64,000 nucleotides of DNA from NCBI GenBank assembly GCA_943367715.1, contig CALRJY020000028.1, positions 19,146 through 83,145 on the forward strand, given 5' to 3'. Both the position numbers and the translations under genes were made by a program. This DNA comes from JAEYXS01 sp943367715. GTDB taxonomy: Bacteria > Verrucomicrobiota > Verrucomicrobiia > Limisphaerales > JAEYXS01. Below the pieces are notes generated by a model. It was not told where the DNA came from. It saw only the letters and a list, made by a program, of their open reading frames with translations, and did not search any database. Every line of letters begins with the position of its first letter. Within the stretch, counting starts at the first letter, position 1. Shown piece after piece: positions 44,838 to 55,100 of this stretch.

Positions 44838-46043
44838 ATGAGCCAATCTTCATGGACGAACTCAATGCGGGTCACGCACATCATCACCAGGCTGATCGTC
44901 GGCGGCGCACAGGAGAACACCGTCTCCAGTGTGCTCGGCCTCCGCACGCGACATGGACTGGATTGCGATCTCGTCACCGGCCCCACTGCCGGACCGGAAG
45001 GCTCGCTGGAACGGCTCTTCGACAATCTCCCCGGCGTGCTCTCCCACAATGAGCATCTCATCCGCCCTGTCTCGCCCTGGCAAGATTGGCGGGCCTTAGT
45101 GACGCTCACAGAATACCTTAAGCAACGACGCCCAGACGTCGTGCACACACACAGCGGTAAGGCGGGGGTGCTTGGCCGGTTGGCCGCCCGCCGCGCCGGT
45201 GTGCCCGTGATCATTCACACCATTCACGGACCGTCATTTGGTAAGTTTCAAGGAGCGCTGGCCAATCTCGTTTTCACCAATGCCGAACGTTACGCAGCCA
45301 GGGTCACCGACCATTTTGTGGTGGTGGCCAAGGCGATGACGGAACAGTACCTGGCCGCGAGCATAGGACGTCCGGAACAATATACGCGGGTCTTCAGCGG
45401 CTTCGATCTGAAACCCTATCTCACTTCGCAGAATGACCTGGCTCTGCGCCAAAAACTGGGCATCGCACCCAACGATTTTGTGATCGGCAAAATCGCCCGC
45501 CTGTTTGAACTCAAAGGACACGATGATTTGCTGGCGGTCGCTCCCAAGATCGTCAGCGCCTGTCCCAAGGTGAAATTCTTGCTGGTAGGCGATGGTGTTC
45601 TGCGCCCCTCACTGGAAAAGCAGATCAAGCGGATGGGGCTGGAAAAAAAGTTCGTCTTCACCGGCTTGGTCCCGCCCTCAGAAGTATCGCGTTACGTTGG
45701 CATCATGGATGCACTGGCACATCTCTCTCTTCGTGAAGGTCTGCCGCGCGCTCTGCCCCAAGCCCTTGCGGCCGGGAAACCCGTGGTGGCGTATGATTGC
45801 GATGGGGCAAGAGAAGTTTGTTTGCCGGATGAGACAGGATTTTTGATCGCCCCCAAGGATTTCGGGCAACTCGAACACGCGCTCATCTCGCTCGCGAAGG
45901 ATCCCGGATTGTGCCTTGCCTTGGGCACTCACGGTCAAGCGCTGGTGCGTGATTGGTTCCCGGTCGAGCGCATGGTGGATGATTTGTTTCACTTGTATCA
46001 AAAGCTGTTGCGGGAAAAGACTGGGGGCGGGCCTAAGGGCTGA
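44838..46043 (+). CDS. Glycosyltransferase family 4 protein
   Basis: A 401-residue GT4 enzyme: N-terminal Rossmann half with ITRLIVGGAQENTVSS and VHTHSGKAGVLGRLAARRAGVP, then the donor-binding half with IGKIARLFELKGHDDLL and the EX7E-type motif REGLPRALPQALAAGKPVVAYDCDGAREV. The acceptor and sugar cannot be read from sequence. Met10 (44865) is an alternative start. It lies two bases before the MraY/WecA-like gene, so the two probably work on the same lipid-linked glycan. Confidence 0.92.
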   Translation: MSQSSWTNSMRVTHIITRLIVGGAQENTVSSVLGLRTRHGLDCDLVTGPTAGPEGSLERLFDNLPGVLSHNEHLIRPVSPWQDWRALVTLTEYLKQRRPDVVHTHSGKAGVLGRLAARRAGVPVIIHTIHGPSFGKFQGALANLVFTNAERYAARVTDHFVVVAKAMTEQYLAASIGRPEQYTRVFSGFDLKPYLTSQNDLALRQKLGIAPNDFVIGKIARLFELKGHDDLLAVAPKIVSACPKVKFLLVGDGVLRPSLEKQIKRMGLEKKFVFTGLVPPSEVSRYVGIMDALAHLSLREGLPRALPQALAAGKPVVAYDCDGAREVCLPDETGFLIAPKDFGQLEHALISLAKDPGLCLALGTHGQALVRDWFPVERMVDDLFHLYQKLLREKTGGGPKG

Positions 46044-46045
46044 TT

Positions 46046-47059
46046 GTGGAATTTCCGCTGAACATCTATCTGCTGTCATTGGTATCCGCCGCGCTGGTCA
46101 GCGCGGTAAGCCTGCCGCTCTGGCGCGCGTGGTGCCGTCGCACGAATCACGTCGATGACCCCGGCCATCGGAAAATCCACACTGAACCAGTCGCCTTGGC
46201 CGGCGGCTTGGCCGTGGCCACGGGATTATTTGTACCGGTGCTCTTTGGTTGCCTGCTGCTGTTCGGCGGCAGTTGGGCGGCTTCATTGGCCACCAGTTTG
46301 GGGATGGATACAGATAGTCTGGAGGCCATGCGTTATGGCATTGAGAAACGTGCGATGCAACTAGGCGCCATCCTCTTTGGCGCCTTCGGTATGCTGGCCT
46401 TGGGCTGGTGGGATGACCGTTACGAGATGAAGGCTGCCCCCAAGTTCATCGGCCAGCTTGCCATCGCGTCCCTCGTAGCTGCCGTTGGTGTGCGGGTCAC
46501 GTTATTTGTCCCCTACCCGATTTTCGGCTTTGCCATCACGGTGCTGTGGATTCTCACGCTCATCAACGCCCTCAACTTCATGGATAACATGAACGGGTTA
46601 TGTGGCGGGCTAGGACTGATCGGTTGCTGGTTCCTCGGCATGAGCGCGGCCATTCATGGACAATATCTTGTGGCTGCTCTGGCAGGATTGAGCGTGGGCG
46701 CACTGCTTGGTTTCCTGCCTTACAATTTCCCGAAAGCCAGTGTTTTCCTCGGCGATGCCGGTAGCCATCTGGTCGGTTACCTGTTGGCAGTGCTGGCCAT
46801 TTTGCCCTCCTTTCACACGCCCGAGCATCCGAACACTTTGGCCGTGCTGGTGCCCCTGGTCATTCTCGCCGTGCCCTTGGGCGACTTGGTTTGCGTGGTC
46901 ATCATCCGTTACCGCTTGGGCAAACCTTTCTGGATCGGCGACAATAACCACCTGTCCCACCGGTTGGTGAGGCGCGGCTTGAGCAAGCCCACGGCCGTGC
47001 TGGTCATCTGGCTGCTGGCGGGACTCGTCGGCATCGCTGGATTGCTCATCCTAGGTTAA
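46046..47059 (+). CDS. MraY/WecA-like phosphoglycosyl transferase
   Basis: A 337-residue membrane enzyme with about ten helices and a GTG start. Motifs GWWDDRYEMKAAPKF (the Asp-Asp pair), LNFMDNMNGLCGG, FLGDAGSHLVGY and the loop GDNNHLSHRL identify an undecaprenyl-phosphate N-acetylhexosamine-1-phosphate transferase of the WecA/TagO type. It would start assembly of a surface polysaccharide; the two preceding genes supply glycosyltransferases. An alternative would be MraY, but that is normally in the division cluster. Confidence 0.9.
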   Translation: MEFPLNIYLLSLVSAALVSAVSLPLWRAWCRRTNHVDDPGHRKIHTEPVALAGGLAVATGLFVPVLFGCLLLFGGSWAASLATSLGMDTDSLEAMRYGIEKRAMQLGAILFGAFGMLALGWWDDRYEMKAAPKFIGQLAIASLVAAVGVRVTLFVPYPIFGFAITVLWILTLINALNFMDNMNGLCGGLGLIGCWFLGMSAAIHGQYLVAALAGLSVGALLGFLPYNFPKASVFLGDAGSHLVGYLLAVLAILPSFHTPEHPNTLAVLVPLVILAVPLGDLVCVVIIRYRLGKPFWIGDNNHLSHRLVRRGLSKPTAVLVIWLLAGLVGIAGLLILG

Positions 47060-47119
47060 TCTCCCACCACGCAAGCAGTTGCCAACACCTCGAACGTCCT
47101 CCATGCTGTCTTTGTTCGA

Positions 47120-48697
47120 ATGAATAAACGGTTCTACATAACTACGGCCATCGATTACGTGAATGGGCAGCCTCACTTGGGGCATGCCTATGAAAAAGTG
47201 ATCACGGATGTGATCAACCGCGCTCAACACAGCTTGGGGAACGAGTCTTTCTTCCTCACGGGTCTGGATGAGCACGGGCAAAAGGTGCAACAGGCGGCCA
47301 TGGCGGAAGGAAAAGGCCCGCAAGCTTACACGGATGAACTGGCCGTAAGCTGGCAATCCTTCGTGCGCAAGCTGGAGCTGTCGAACAACGATTTCGTCCG
47401 CACCTCTTCTCCCCAGCACAAAACCGTGGTGCAGGCCATCCTGAGCAAGCTGCACACGGAAGGGCATTTCTATAAGCAGAGCTATACCGGCTTTTACTCC
47501 GCGCGGCAGGAAACGTTCCTGACGGAAAAAGACCGCCTGCCTGATGGCACCTTTGAAGCGATTTACGGCGAAGTCGTAAAGCTGGAGGAGGACAACTGGT
47601 ATTTCACGATGAAGCCGCATCAGCAATGGCTGATCGACTACATCGAAGCAAACCCCGATTTTATCGCGCCCAGTTATCGTCGCAATGAAGTCCTCGGCTT
47701 CCTGAAGAACAACACGCTCGAAGACCTGTGCATCACCCGGCCTGCCGCCCGGTTGAGCTGGGGCATCCCCCTGCCCTTTGCCCCGGATTTCGTGACGTAC
47801 GTGTGGTTTGACGCCTTGGTGAACTATATCAGCATTCCCGCCGCACATGGTGATCCCGTGGTTTGCAATGCTTTGGGACTGAAGCCTGAAGATTTCGCAC
47901 AAGGCGGCGACAAACTTTCCTTGTGGCCGGCGGATGCGCATGTCATCGGCAAGGACATCCTGAAATTCCATGCGGTTTACTGGCCTATCATGCTGAAGGC
48001 GATGGGACTGCCGTTGCCGAAGCAGATCCTGACGCACGGTTGGTGGCAAAAGGACGGCGAGAAGATCGCCAAGTCTACCGGCAATATCGTGGACCCGGTG
48101 GCGGTGATCGACGACTGGGGCTTGGATGCGTTCCGCTATTATGTGGTGCGCGAACTGGCCATCGGCCCGGATGGTAACTGGACGGATGAAGGCTTCAGCC
48201 AGCGTTACCACGCGGATCTGGCCAAAAATATAGGCAACCTGCTGAACCGGTCGGTTTCGATGCTCAAGAATTACAATGGCGGTGTGGTGCCGGTCATCTC
48301 CCAAGAACTGGCAGCTGAAGCCGAAGCGGCCGTGACCAAGTTCCGCGCCCAGTTGCAGGCGAACGAGCTACAAGATGCTCTGGAGACGATGCTGGCCTAT
48401 TCCACCCGGTGTAACGTCTACATCGAGCAAACCTCACCCTTTAAGCTGAAGGAAGCGGGGCAAAAAGTTCGACGTGATGAGATCATGTATAACTTGATCG
48501 AAAGCTGCCGCATCATCGCCGTGATGCTCTGGCCTTTCATCCCCAATTCCGCCGGACGCATCTACCAGCAGCTTGGCCTGACCAGTCAGCCCGACAAGCT
48601 GGCGGAAGCCGTCTGGGGCAAGCTGCCGCAGGGTCATCAATGTGGCGATCCGGTGGCCCTCTTCCCCCGCCGGGATCAGCCAAAAAAGGGCGCGTGA
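47120..48697 (+). CDS. metG: Methionine-tRNA ligase
   Basis: A 525-residue class I synthetase. The HIGH motif is HLGH at 19-22 and the KMSKS loop is KIAKS at 315-319. The connective insert, residues about 120-160 (GFYSARQETFLTEKDR...), has no cysteines, so the zinc knuckle found in many MetRS is missing. The anticodon domain follows, and there is no C-terminal tRNA-binding EMAP-like domain. The gene is probably transcribed with the upstream glycan genes (60-base gap). Confidence 0.95.
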   Translation: MNKRFYITTAIDYVNGQPHLGHAYEKVITDVINRAQHSLGNESFFLTGLDEHGQKVQQAAMAEGKGPQAYTDELAVSWQSFVRKLELSNNDFVRTSSPQHKTVVQAILSKLHTEGHFYKQSYTGFYSARQETFLTEKDRLPDGTFEAIYGEVVKLEEDNWYFTMKPHQQWLIDYIEANPDFIAPSYRRNEVLGFLKNNTLEDLCITRPAARLSWGIPLPFAPDFVTYVWFDALVNYISIPAAHGDPVVCNALGLKPEDFAQGGDKLSLWPADAHVIGKDILKFHAVYWPIMLKAMGLPLPKQILTHGWWQKDGEKIAKSTGNIVDPVAVIDDWGLDAFRYYVVRELAIGPDGNWTDEGFSQRYHADLAKNIGNLLNRSVSMLKNYNGGVVPVISQELAAEAEAAVTKFRAQLQANELQDALETMLAYSTRCNVYIEQTSPFKLKEAGQKVRRDEIMYNLIESCRIIAVMLWPFIPNSAGRIYQQLGLTSQPDKLAEAVWGKLPQGHQCGDPVALFPRRDQPKKGA

Positions 48698-48711
48698 GGT
48701 CGATTCGCCGC

Positions 48712-48740
48712 TTGAAAATTTCGGAGCACAGGTTTTAACT
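48712..48740 (+). promoter_or_regulatory. Possible promoter of the Sel1-repeat gene
   Basis: TTGAAA (48712-48717), a 17-base spacer and TTAACT (48735-48740), ending eight bases before the ATG at 48749. No Shine-Dalgarno sequence is present between them, which again suggests a leaderless transcript. The -10 is only a moderate match. Confidence 0.35.
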
Positions 48741-48748
48741 CGGCAGCT

Positions 48749-49537
48749 ATGAAAGGCCGGACCCTTCTACCTAAAGTCACCGCCGTGCTCCTGCTCAGTG
48801 CCAGCATGACGCTGGTGCCGTGGTCCGATGCCCGGGCCCAGGGACAGTTGCCGCCGGTGGACCAACTCACCGCTGCCGCCAAGAAAAATGACGTTTTGGC
48901 CCAATACCAGCTCGGCCTGTGCTATGAATTGGGCGTGGGCGTCCCTGCCGATGCCAAAGAGGCCGTGAAATGGTACACCAAGGCCGCCAAAACCAATGCC
49001 GATGCCATGCATCAGATGGGTTTTCTGGAAGCCTTGGGCATCGGCAATACCAAGCCGGATGACAAGGAAGCCTTGAAATGGTACCTGAAGGGCGCGGAAG
49101 CCGGTCACGTCCAGTGCATGTTCAAGGTGGGCCTTTATTACGAAAAGGGCTTGGGCCTGAAAGCTGCCGATCTGGCGGAGGCTTTTAAATGGTACAAGAA
49201 GGTCGCCGATCAAAACGTGCTGGAAGCACAATATCAGGTCGGACGAATGCTCTTCAGCGGCCAGGGCACCGGCCAAGATTACGCCGAAGCCACCCGTTGG
49301 TTCCGTAAAGCGGCTGATGCCGGCTTCGCTCCAGCTCAATATGCCTTGGGCAATGCCTATTCCCTCGGTCAAGGTGTGCCCCGTGATCTCTCCGAAGCTT
49401 ATAAGTGGCTGGTGATCGCCGCCAACACCGGCAGCGATGACGCCGCGAAACGCCGTGACTCGATGGTTTCGCTTTACAAAATGACCTCTGAGCAGGTCAC
49501 CGAAGGCCAGAAGCGCGCTGACGCTTACAAAAAGTAA
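48749..49537 (+). CDS. Secreted Sel1-like repeat protein
   Basis: A 262-residue protein with a signal peptide (MKGRTLLPKVTAVLLLSASM, cleavage near ARA-QG at about 30). Five Sel1/TPR-like repeats follow at about 36-72, 73-108, 109-145, 146-182 and 183-220, each with the AxYxLGxxYxxGxGVPxDxxEAxKWYxKAA pattern. Such proteins are protein-interaction scaffolds, often periplasmic. The gene ends before a strong terminator. Confidence 0.85.
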   Translation: MKGRTLLPKVTAVLLLSASMTLVPWSDARAQGQLPPVDQLTAAAKKNDVLAQYQLGLCYELGVGVPADAKEAVKWYTKAAKTNADAMHQMGFLEALGIGNTKPDDKEALKWYLKGAEAGHVQCMFKVGLYYEKGLGLKAADLAEAFKWYKKVADQNVLEAQYQVGRMLFSGQGTGQDYAEATRWFRKAADAGFAPAQYALGNAYSLGQGVPRDLSEAYKWLVIAANTGSDDAAKRRDSMVSLYKMTSEQVTEGQKRADAYKK

Positions 49538-49555
49538 GCTCCCGATCCTCTTTCC

Positions 49556-49584
49556 AGCCCTTGGCCAGCGCCAAGGGCTTTTTC
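49556..49584 (+). terminator. Intrinsic terminator after the Sel1-repeat gene
   Basis: AGCCCTTGG (49556-49564), six-base loop, CCAAGGGCT (49571-49579) and TTTTT: a perfect 9-bp stem with a T-run, 19 bases past the stop codon. Confidence 0.85.
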
Positions 49585-49607
49585 ATTGCTGGCCCATTTC
49601 AGAAAGC

Positions 49608-49634
49608 AAAAAGGGCGGCCTTAGGCCGCCCTTT
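49608..49634 (-). terminator. Intrinsic terminator after the kinase-FGE gene
   Basis: AAAGGGCGGCC (49634-49624 read on the minus strand), a 3-base loop and GGCCGCCCTTT (49620-49610), then further T residues: an 11-bp perfect stem 27 bases past the stop of the minus-strand gene. It could also work for the plus strand. Confidence 0.85.
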
Positions 49635-49661
49635 CAAATCTGATAAACCTCACCGCTCAAC

Positions 49662-52043
49662 TCACTTCGCAGGCGCGAGCACGATGCGGAAACCCACATC
49701 CGTTTTGCGTTCACCCGCCGGGAATGACTTCCGCGTGCTGGTGTAAAGCAGTCCCGGTTCATAACCCTGCCAGGAACCGCCCCGGACCACTTTGCCGTTG
49801 TTCATCACATCCTCACACCATTCCCACACATTGCCGCCCAAGTCATAGATGCCATTCGGATTCGGCAGGAACGTCGCCACTGGAGAAGTATGCTCATAGC
49901 GATCATACGCGATGCGGTTCTCGTAGTTACCCGCGCCCGCTGGAGGCGGCCAGGCGTTGCCCCAAGGATACACACCCACGATCTTACGATCCCGCTCCGC
50001 AGGTGTTCCCCCGGCCTCGCCGGACAACTGCGCCGCCGCGCTCCATTCCTGATCGGTCGGCAAACGGTATTTATATCCGCTCAACAACGTCTCCTTGCTC
50101 TCCTTCTCGGTGAGCCACTTGCAAAAAGCCTGCGCATCGTCCCAGCTTACGTTGACCACGGGGTCGGACAGATCCTGCTTGAATCCCGGACTCTTCCAGC
50201 CCGTGCCGCCCGCATGCTTGGCATCGCGGATAAAAGCATCGTAATCGCTATACCGGCATTCCCAGATGGCGACCATGTTCTGGCCTACGGGAACCAGCTT
50301 GATCCCCAAGCTGTTAAACCACGGCTTGCCGGCCGTGAAACGACGTGCGGCCAGCGCCGTGGCCTTGGCCTTCGCTTCGGCCTCAGTTTTGGCGGCTTCC
50401 TGCCGCAACTTCTGCTCGGCCAGATATTTTTCTTCCGCCTCGCGCTTGGCTTTATCATTGGCCATGGCGACCTGCCGGAGCCGGTTTTCCTCCGCCAATA
50501 GCGCCATGCGCTTGACCTCCGACTCGGAAGACATGCGCTTGGATTCATTTTCCTTGCGGGCCTTTTCCGCATCAGCGATGCGTTTGGCCTCCGCTTCTTT
50601 CAAACGCGCGGCCTCCGCGATCATCTTCTGGGAAGTCTCTTTGGCTGCCGCCAACTGGGCCGCGATGTCCGCCGCCGCTTTCTTGCTGGCTTCATCCGTC
50701 GCCTGCTTGCCTTGCTGCTTGGCCTTTTCTGCTTCGGCCAACAAACGGGCGAGGTCGGCCTCCGCTGCTAACCGCTTCTTCTCCGCCTCCACGCGTTGGG
50801 CTTCGGCTTCCGCGGCCTTCTTCGTCTGCTCGGCCTTCATCTTCTCCGCTTCGGCCATCAATTTCTTGGTCTCGGCCTCGGCTGCCTTGCGTTTGGCGTC
50901 CAGTTCTTGCTGGGCCTTGAGCGCCGTCTGATCCAGTTGCTTTTGCTGGTCCACCACCGCCTGGTTGTTCACCGGAGGCAAGGCAACCACGTCCGTCGTT
51001 TTCTTCTTGTTACGGCCCGCGATGACCCCGCCGATGGAGGCCAGCAAAACAATGACCGCCACCGCGATGAAAATCGTCTTGTTACTGTTCTGTGGCGGCG
51101 GCGTGGGTGCGGGCGCTTCCTGGATCTCGGCGCTGGGCGGAGCTTCCAGTTCCAATCCCTCCACCAGCTTGTTGATGGACTGCGGACGCTGCGCCGGATC
51201 TTTCGCCAGGCACGCGCCAATCGTCTCTTCCCAAACGCGCGGTACCGGTTCCCCGATGATGCGCAGTTCCTTGCGCCGATGCACCATCGGCGGCGGAACT
51301 TTTTGGTTCACCTGCAAAGCCAGATCGCCCGTGTAAAACGGCGGACGGCTCGTCAGCAATTCATACACCGTGGCACCCAGCGAATAAATTTCATCCGGCA
51401 GGCGGTAGGGCTCGCCATTCGCCTTCTGCGGACTCGAATAGGAAAGATTGCGCCCCGCCGGCTTGGCCTCCGTCGTGCGGCTGATGAAGTCATTGATGAC
51501 CGGCTCCAGCCCATAGTCCGCGATCTTGAGCTGGCCCTTCTGCGTGATGAGCAGGTTCGAGGGCTTGATGTTCCCGTGCAGGATCTGCGAATCGCTATGG
51601 CTTTGTTCCAACACCGTACAGAGCTGCTGGAGCATGTCCGCCATTTCCTGCGGAGCGAAGCACTTGTTCTTCTTCTGCTCCCGCAAGGTCGCCAGCGTGG
51701 TCCCTTCCACGTATTCCGTCGCCAAGGCAATCACCAGCCCATCCACCTCTACGTCATAGATCGCCACCAGTTGCGGATTCTTCAGTTCCTCCTGCAGCTT
51801 CTTGACCTCGCGTTTCAAGTTCGCGAGCGCCGAAGCATCTTCCTTCACCAGGGCGGGCAGGAATTTCAGGGCCACGTCACGGTTCTGCTTCTCGTCCCAC
51901 GCCAGCCAGACGACCGTGAGCGCACTGCGGCCCACGATTTTCATCAAGGTATAGCGACCGCCAAAAACCTTCTGTCCTTCAGACAGCTTGTTGATGGCTT
52001 CGCCCAGATCGAACTGTTGATTTCCCGGAGCTGGCGTTGACAT
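49662..52043 (-). CDS. Protein kinase-like domain fused to FGE-sulfatase domain, likely pseudokinase
   Basis: A 793-residue protein. Residues 30-295 form a Ser/Thr kinase-like domain with the ATP lysine (VALKF, Lys60) and DYG (176-178) in place of DFG. The catalytic HRD is HGN (156-158), so the catalytic Asp is Asn, and the glycine loop is degenerate (VGRSALTVVW). A membrane helix at about 323-343 is followed by a long Ala/Lys/Glu coiled coil (about 360-560) and a formylglycine-generating-enzyme-like domain (about 565-790; YRLPTDQEWSAAA, LGGNVWEWCEDV, VVRGGSW, DVGFR). The start is MSTPAPGNQQ, not the longer frame from 52145. The kinase half probably faces the cytoplasm and the FGE-like half the periplasm. 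Confidence 0.88.
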   Translation of the reverse strand: MSTPAPGNQQFDLGEAINKLSEGQKVFGGRYTLMKIVGRSALTVVWLAWDEKQNRDVALKFLPALVKEDASALANLKREVKKLQEELKNPQLVAIYDVEVDGLVIALATEYVEGTTLATLREQKKNKCFAPQEMADMLQQLCTVLEQSHSDSQILHGNIKPSNLLITQKGQLKIADYGLEPVINDFISRTTEAKPAGRNLSYSSPQKANGEPYRLPDEIYSLGATVYELLTSRPPFYTGDLALQVNQKVPPPMVHRRKELRIIGEPVPRVWEETIGACLAKDPAQRPQSINKLVEGLELEAPPSAEIQEAPAPTPPPQNSNKTIFIAVAVIVLLASIGGVIAGRNKKKTTDVVALPPVNNQAVVDQQKQLDQTALKAQQELDAKRKAAEAETKKLMAEAEKMKAEQTKKAAEAEAQRVEAEKKRLAAEADLARLLAEAEKAKQQGKQATDEASKKAAADIAAQLAAAKETSQKMIAEAARLKEAEAKRIADAEKARKENESKRMSSESEVKRMALLAEENRLRQVAMANDKAKREAEEKYLAEQKLRQEAAKTEAEAKAKATALAARRFTAGKPWFNSLGIKLVPVGQNMVAIWECRYSDYDAFIRDAKHAGGTGWKSPGFKQDLSDPVVNVSWDDAQAFCKWLTEKESKETLLSGYKYRLPTDQEWSAAAQLSGEAGGTPAERDRKIVGVYPWGNAWPPPAGAGNYENRIAYDRYEHTSPVATFLPNPNGIYDLGGNVWEWCEDVMNNGKVVRGGSWQGYEPGLLYTSTRKSFPAGERKTDVGFRIVLAPAK

Positions 52044-52187
52044 TGTGTGTTCCTTAGCAAGGGTTCTGGATGACCGACCCGACTGGCCTCGTAGAATACC
52101 CTTCCGATGGGTTTCTAAACTCTGGAGGCATAATCGGCAATCCAATTCTCACCCCAAATTCCCTGTCAACATTAGCTACGTTTACGT

Positions 52188-55100
52188 TCATTGCGGTTTC
52201 CTCAAAAAAGCCAGCAAATCGGCCATTCCCTGCACATCCACCACCGCCTCCAATCCCTCCGGCATGAGCGACAGCCCGGAACTGCGTAAACTCTTCAAAC
52301 GGGAACGGTTTACCACCACTTCCGTCCCCGCCGCCGTCTTCAAAGTCAGGGCCGCTGGTGTCTCCGCCACGATCACTCCCACAACCTCTTCCCCGTCAGT
52401 CGTTTCCACCGTGTAAGCCACATACCGTTCCTCCATTGCCTGATTCGGGTCCAAGATCGAGGCCAGCAACGCATCCGTAGGCTTGCTCGTCACCATGCCC
52501 AAGTCCGGGCCGACCTCCTGCCCCAATCCGGCCAACCGGTGACACGCCACGCAATTCTGCTCAAACACGGCCCGGCCTTTATCCGCCTGCCCCGCCATCC
52601 GGTCCACGGCCAGATACTTCCGCACCAAGGCTTGCCGGTCCTGATTCGCCGGTTTCAGCAACTGTTCCGCCCGCTGCTTCACCTCCTGCGCCGGGAAGTT
52701 CAGCAACTGCTGCCGCTGCGCCGGCGTGATCTGCGCCAGCGGAATCTTCCCCGCCTGCACGCCATCCAGAAAAACGCCCAACCAATCGCGCCGCCCCACA
52801 AACGCCTCAAACGCCATCCCGCGCAAAGCCGGACTCAAAGACGTCCAAGTCTCCACCAACGCCTCCGCCCCACCCTGCCCGCTGATCCGGCGCAAAGCTT
52901 GCAACGCCGCCTTTTGGATAGCCTGCGATTCTTGCGGCACCAGCAACCCGCGCAGCAACTTCCCCTCTTCATCTGATTTCGCGGCGTCTTGCCCGCAAAG
53001 TTCCAATGCCGTCAGGCGAACCGCCTCATCGGCCTCGCGCTTCACAGCCAAACCTCGCGCCGTCCCAAATGACCGTTCAAATAATTGCATAATCTCCCGC
53101 TCGGCGATGGTCTGCTGGAATTGCGTCCATGATACTTTCCTCTGCTTCAATCCTTCCAATGTTCCCGCCACGACATTCATTGCCGTCGCTTCCGTCACTT
53201 TTGCAGCCTGTACCAGCAACCGGTTCAATACTGCCGTATCAGCATTTACCGCCGCCGTAGCAAACGCCGCCCGCAAAACTTGTTCATTAGACGGCGACCG
53301 CCTCAAAAAACCTCCCGCCACAATTTCCACATGTTTCGGCAAAGAAGTCATCAAGGCGATACGCATGGACTCATCATTGAAATCACGCTCAAAAAGCTGC
53401 TTTAGCATCCATCCTCCCGATCCCATTTCGAATTCACCCAATGTAAATGCCAATTGATACCGCACTCTTTCCGAAGGGTCTGATGCCAACTGGGCGAACT
53501 CGTTAAAACCCAGTATATTAACCAGTCTTCTGCTTATGATCTCCTGCTTTTCTGCGGCCAAACGCACCGCATATTCGCGCACCGCTTCATGTGTGTCTTT
53601 CCATGCGATCACGAGAGTATTCATATCCCCAGCACCCAAGCCATCCAGTGTAGCGAGCGCCTGCAATCGCACCTTCGGCGAAGCATTCTCCACCATCATC
53701 TTCCTCAACAACTCCACCGCCGCCTTGTCCTGCTTCTGCACCAGCAACCGCTGCACCGTATCCCGCTGCCAGCCATTCGGACTGTCCATCGCCGCGACCA
53801 ATTCCGTTGTGCTCAACTTATCCAAACGCGGTATCGCTCGCAGTTTCGCGTTCTCCGGATACACCCGGTAAATGCGTCCCTTGTCCTCACCCGCCCGCAG
53901 GTCCAAAGCCTTCTGCGCCTCCGGTGAGATCCATTCCGGATGCTCCAGTACGAACCGGTAAAAATCCGCCACATACACCGCGCCATCCGGTCCCGTCTTG
54001 ACCATCGTCGGCCTGAACCAATGATCTGTAGATGCTAGAAACTCCTTCGCTTCCTCACCCTTTGCACGCTGACTGGTGAAGCTCACGCCGCTTGGCGTCA
54101 ACACCTCGCGATGCACCACGTTATGCACCGGTTCGCTCGCGAACACACTCGTCGCGAAGTCCGGCCCGAAGAGGTCATCGCGATACGGCGACGCGCTATT
54201 GCCCGAGGTCACATAGTTCATCGATTGCGGCTGGTTCACCCGCGTCATCGGTTTGCTGATCGGATACACCCGCTTGGAATCGTTGTAATTCGCCAGGTAA
54301 TTTCGCGTCTCCCGCACGTTCACCAGCGGATTGCGTCCCAGATATTGCTCCGGGATGTGGTAATGCCAGAGCCAGTTCGGATTATTGTTCCCGAACCAGT
54401 TACCCCAATCATCCCGCACCCGTCCATATTGCGTCTGCCCCGCTTGCGTCTCGAATTCACCCGTGTCCGGCTTGAAGCGGAAATCGCGCCGGTTGATATC
54501 CACCACCTTGCCTGTGAGTTCAGACTTTATCTGCCCGCCACTATCGCCATTCGCGCCATAGATCCAGTTGTCCAAGCCCATCGCAAATCCATTCGCGCGA
54601 TGCTGCTGATTCCCCTCCTTAAAACCCGTGAACAACACCTTGCGGACATCCGCCTTCCCATCGCCATCCGTGTCCTCCGCGTAAAACAGATCCGGTGCCG
54701 CCATGACCAACACACCCTTGCGCCACGGCATCACGCCGGTGGGAAACGGCAACTTCTCCAGAAACACCGTCGCCTTGTCATAACGCCCGTCGCCATTCGT
54801 ATCCTCCAGATATTTCACATGCCCGCCCGGCGCGCCCTTGCCGTCCATGCCCAGCGGATAATCGTTCATCTCCACCACCCACAGCTTGCCGTCCTCACCC
54901 CATTCAAACGCCACTGGATCCATAACCAACGGCTCGCTCGCCACCAGCTCGATCTTGAATCCCGGCAACGTCTGAAATGTTTTCAACGCCTCCTCTGGCG
55001 ACTTCGGTGCTGGCGTTTCCCACGCCAGCAATTGCTGATACGAACGCCGGTCCACCACATCAGGCAGCAACGCCGTGTCCTCATTCTGAATCCACATGTG

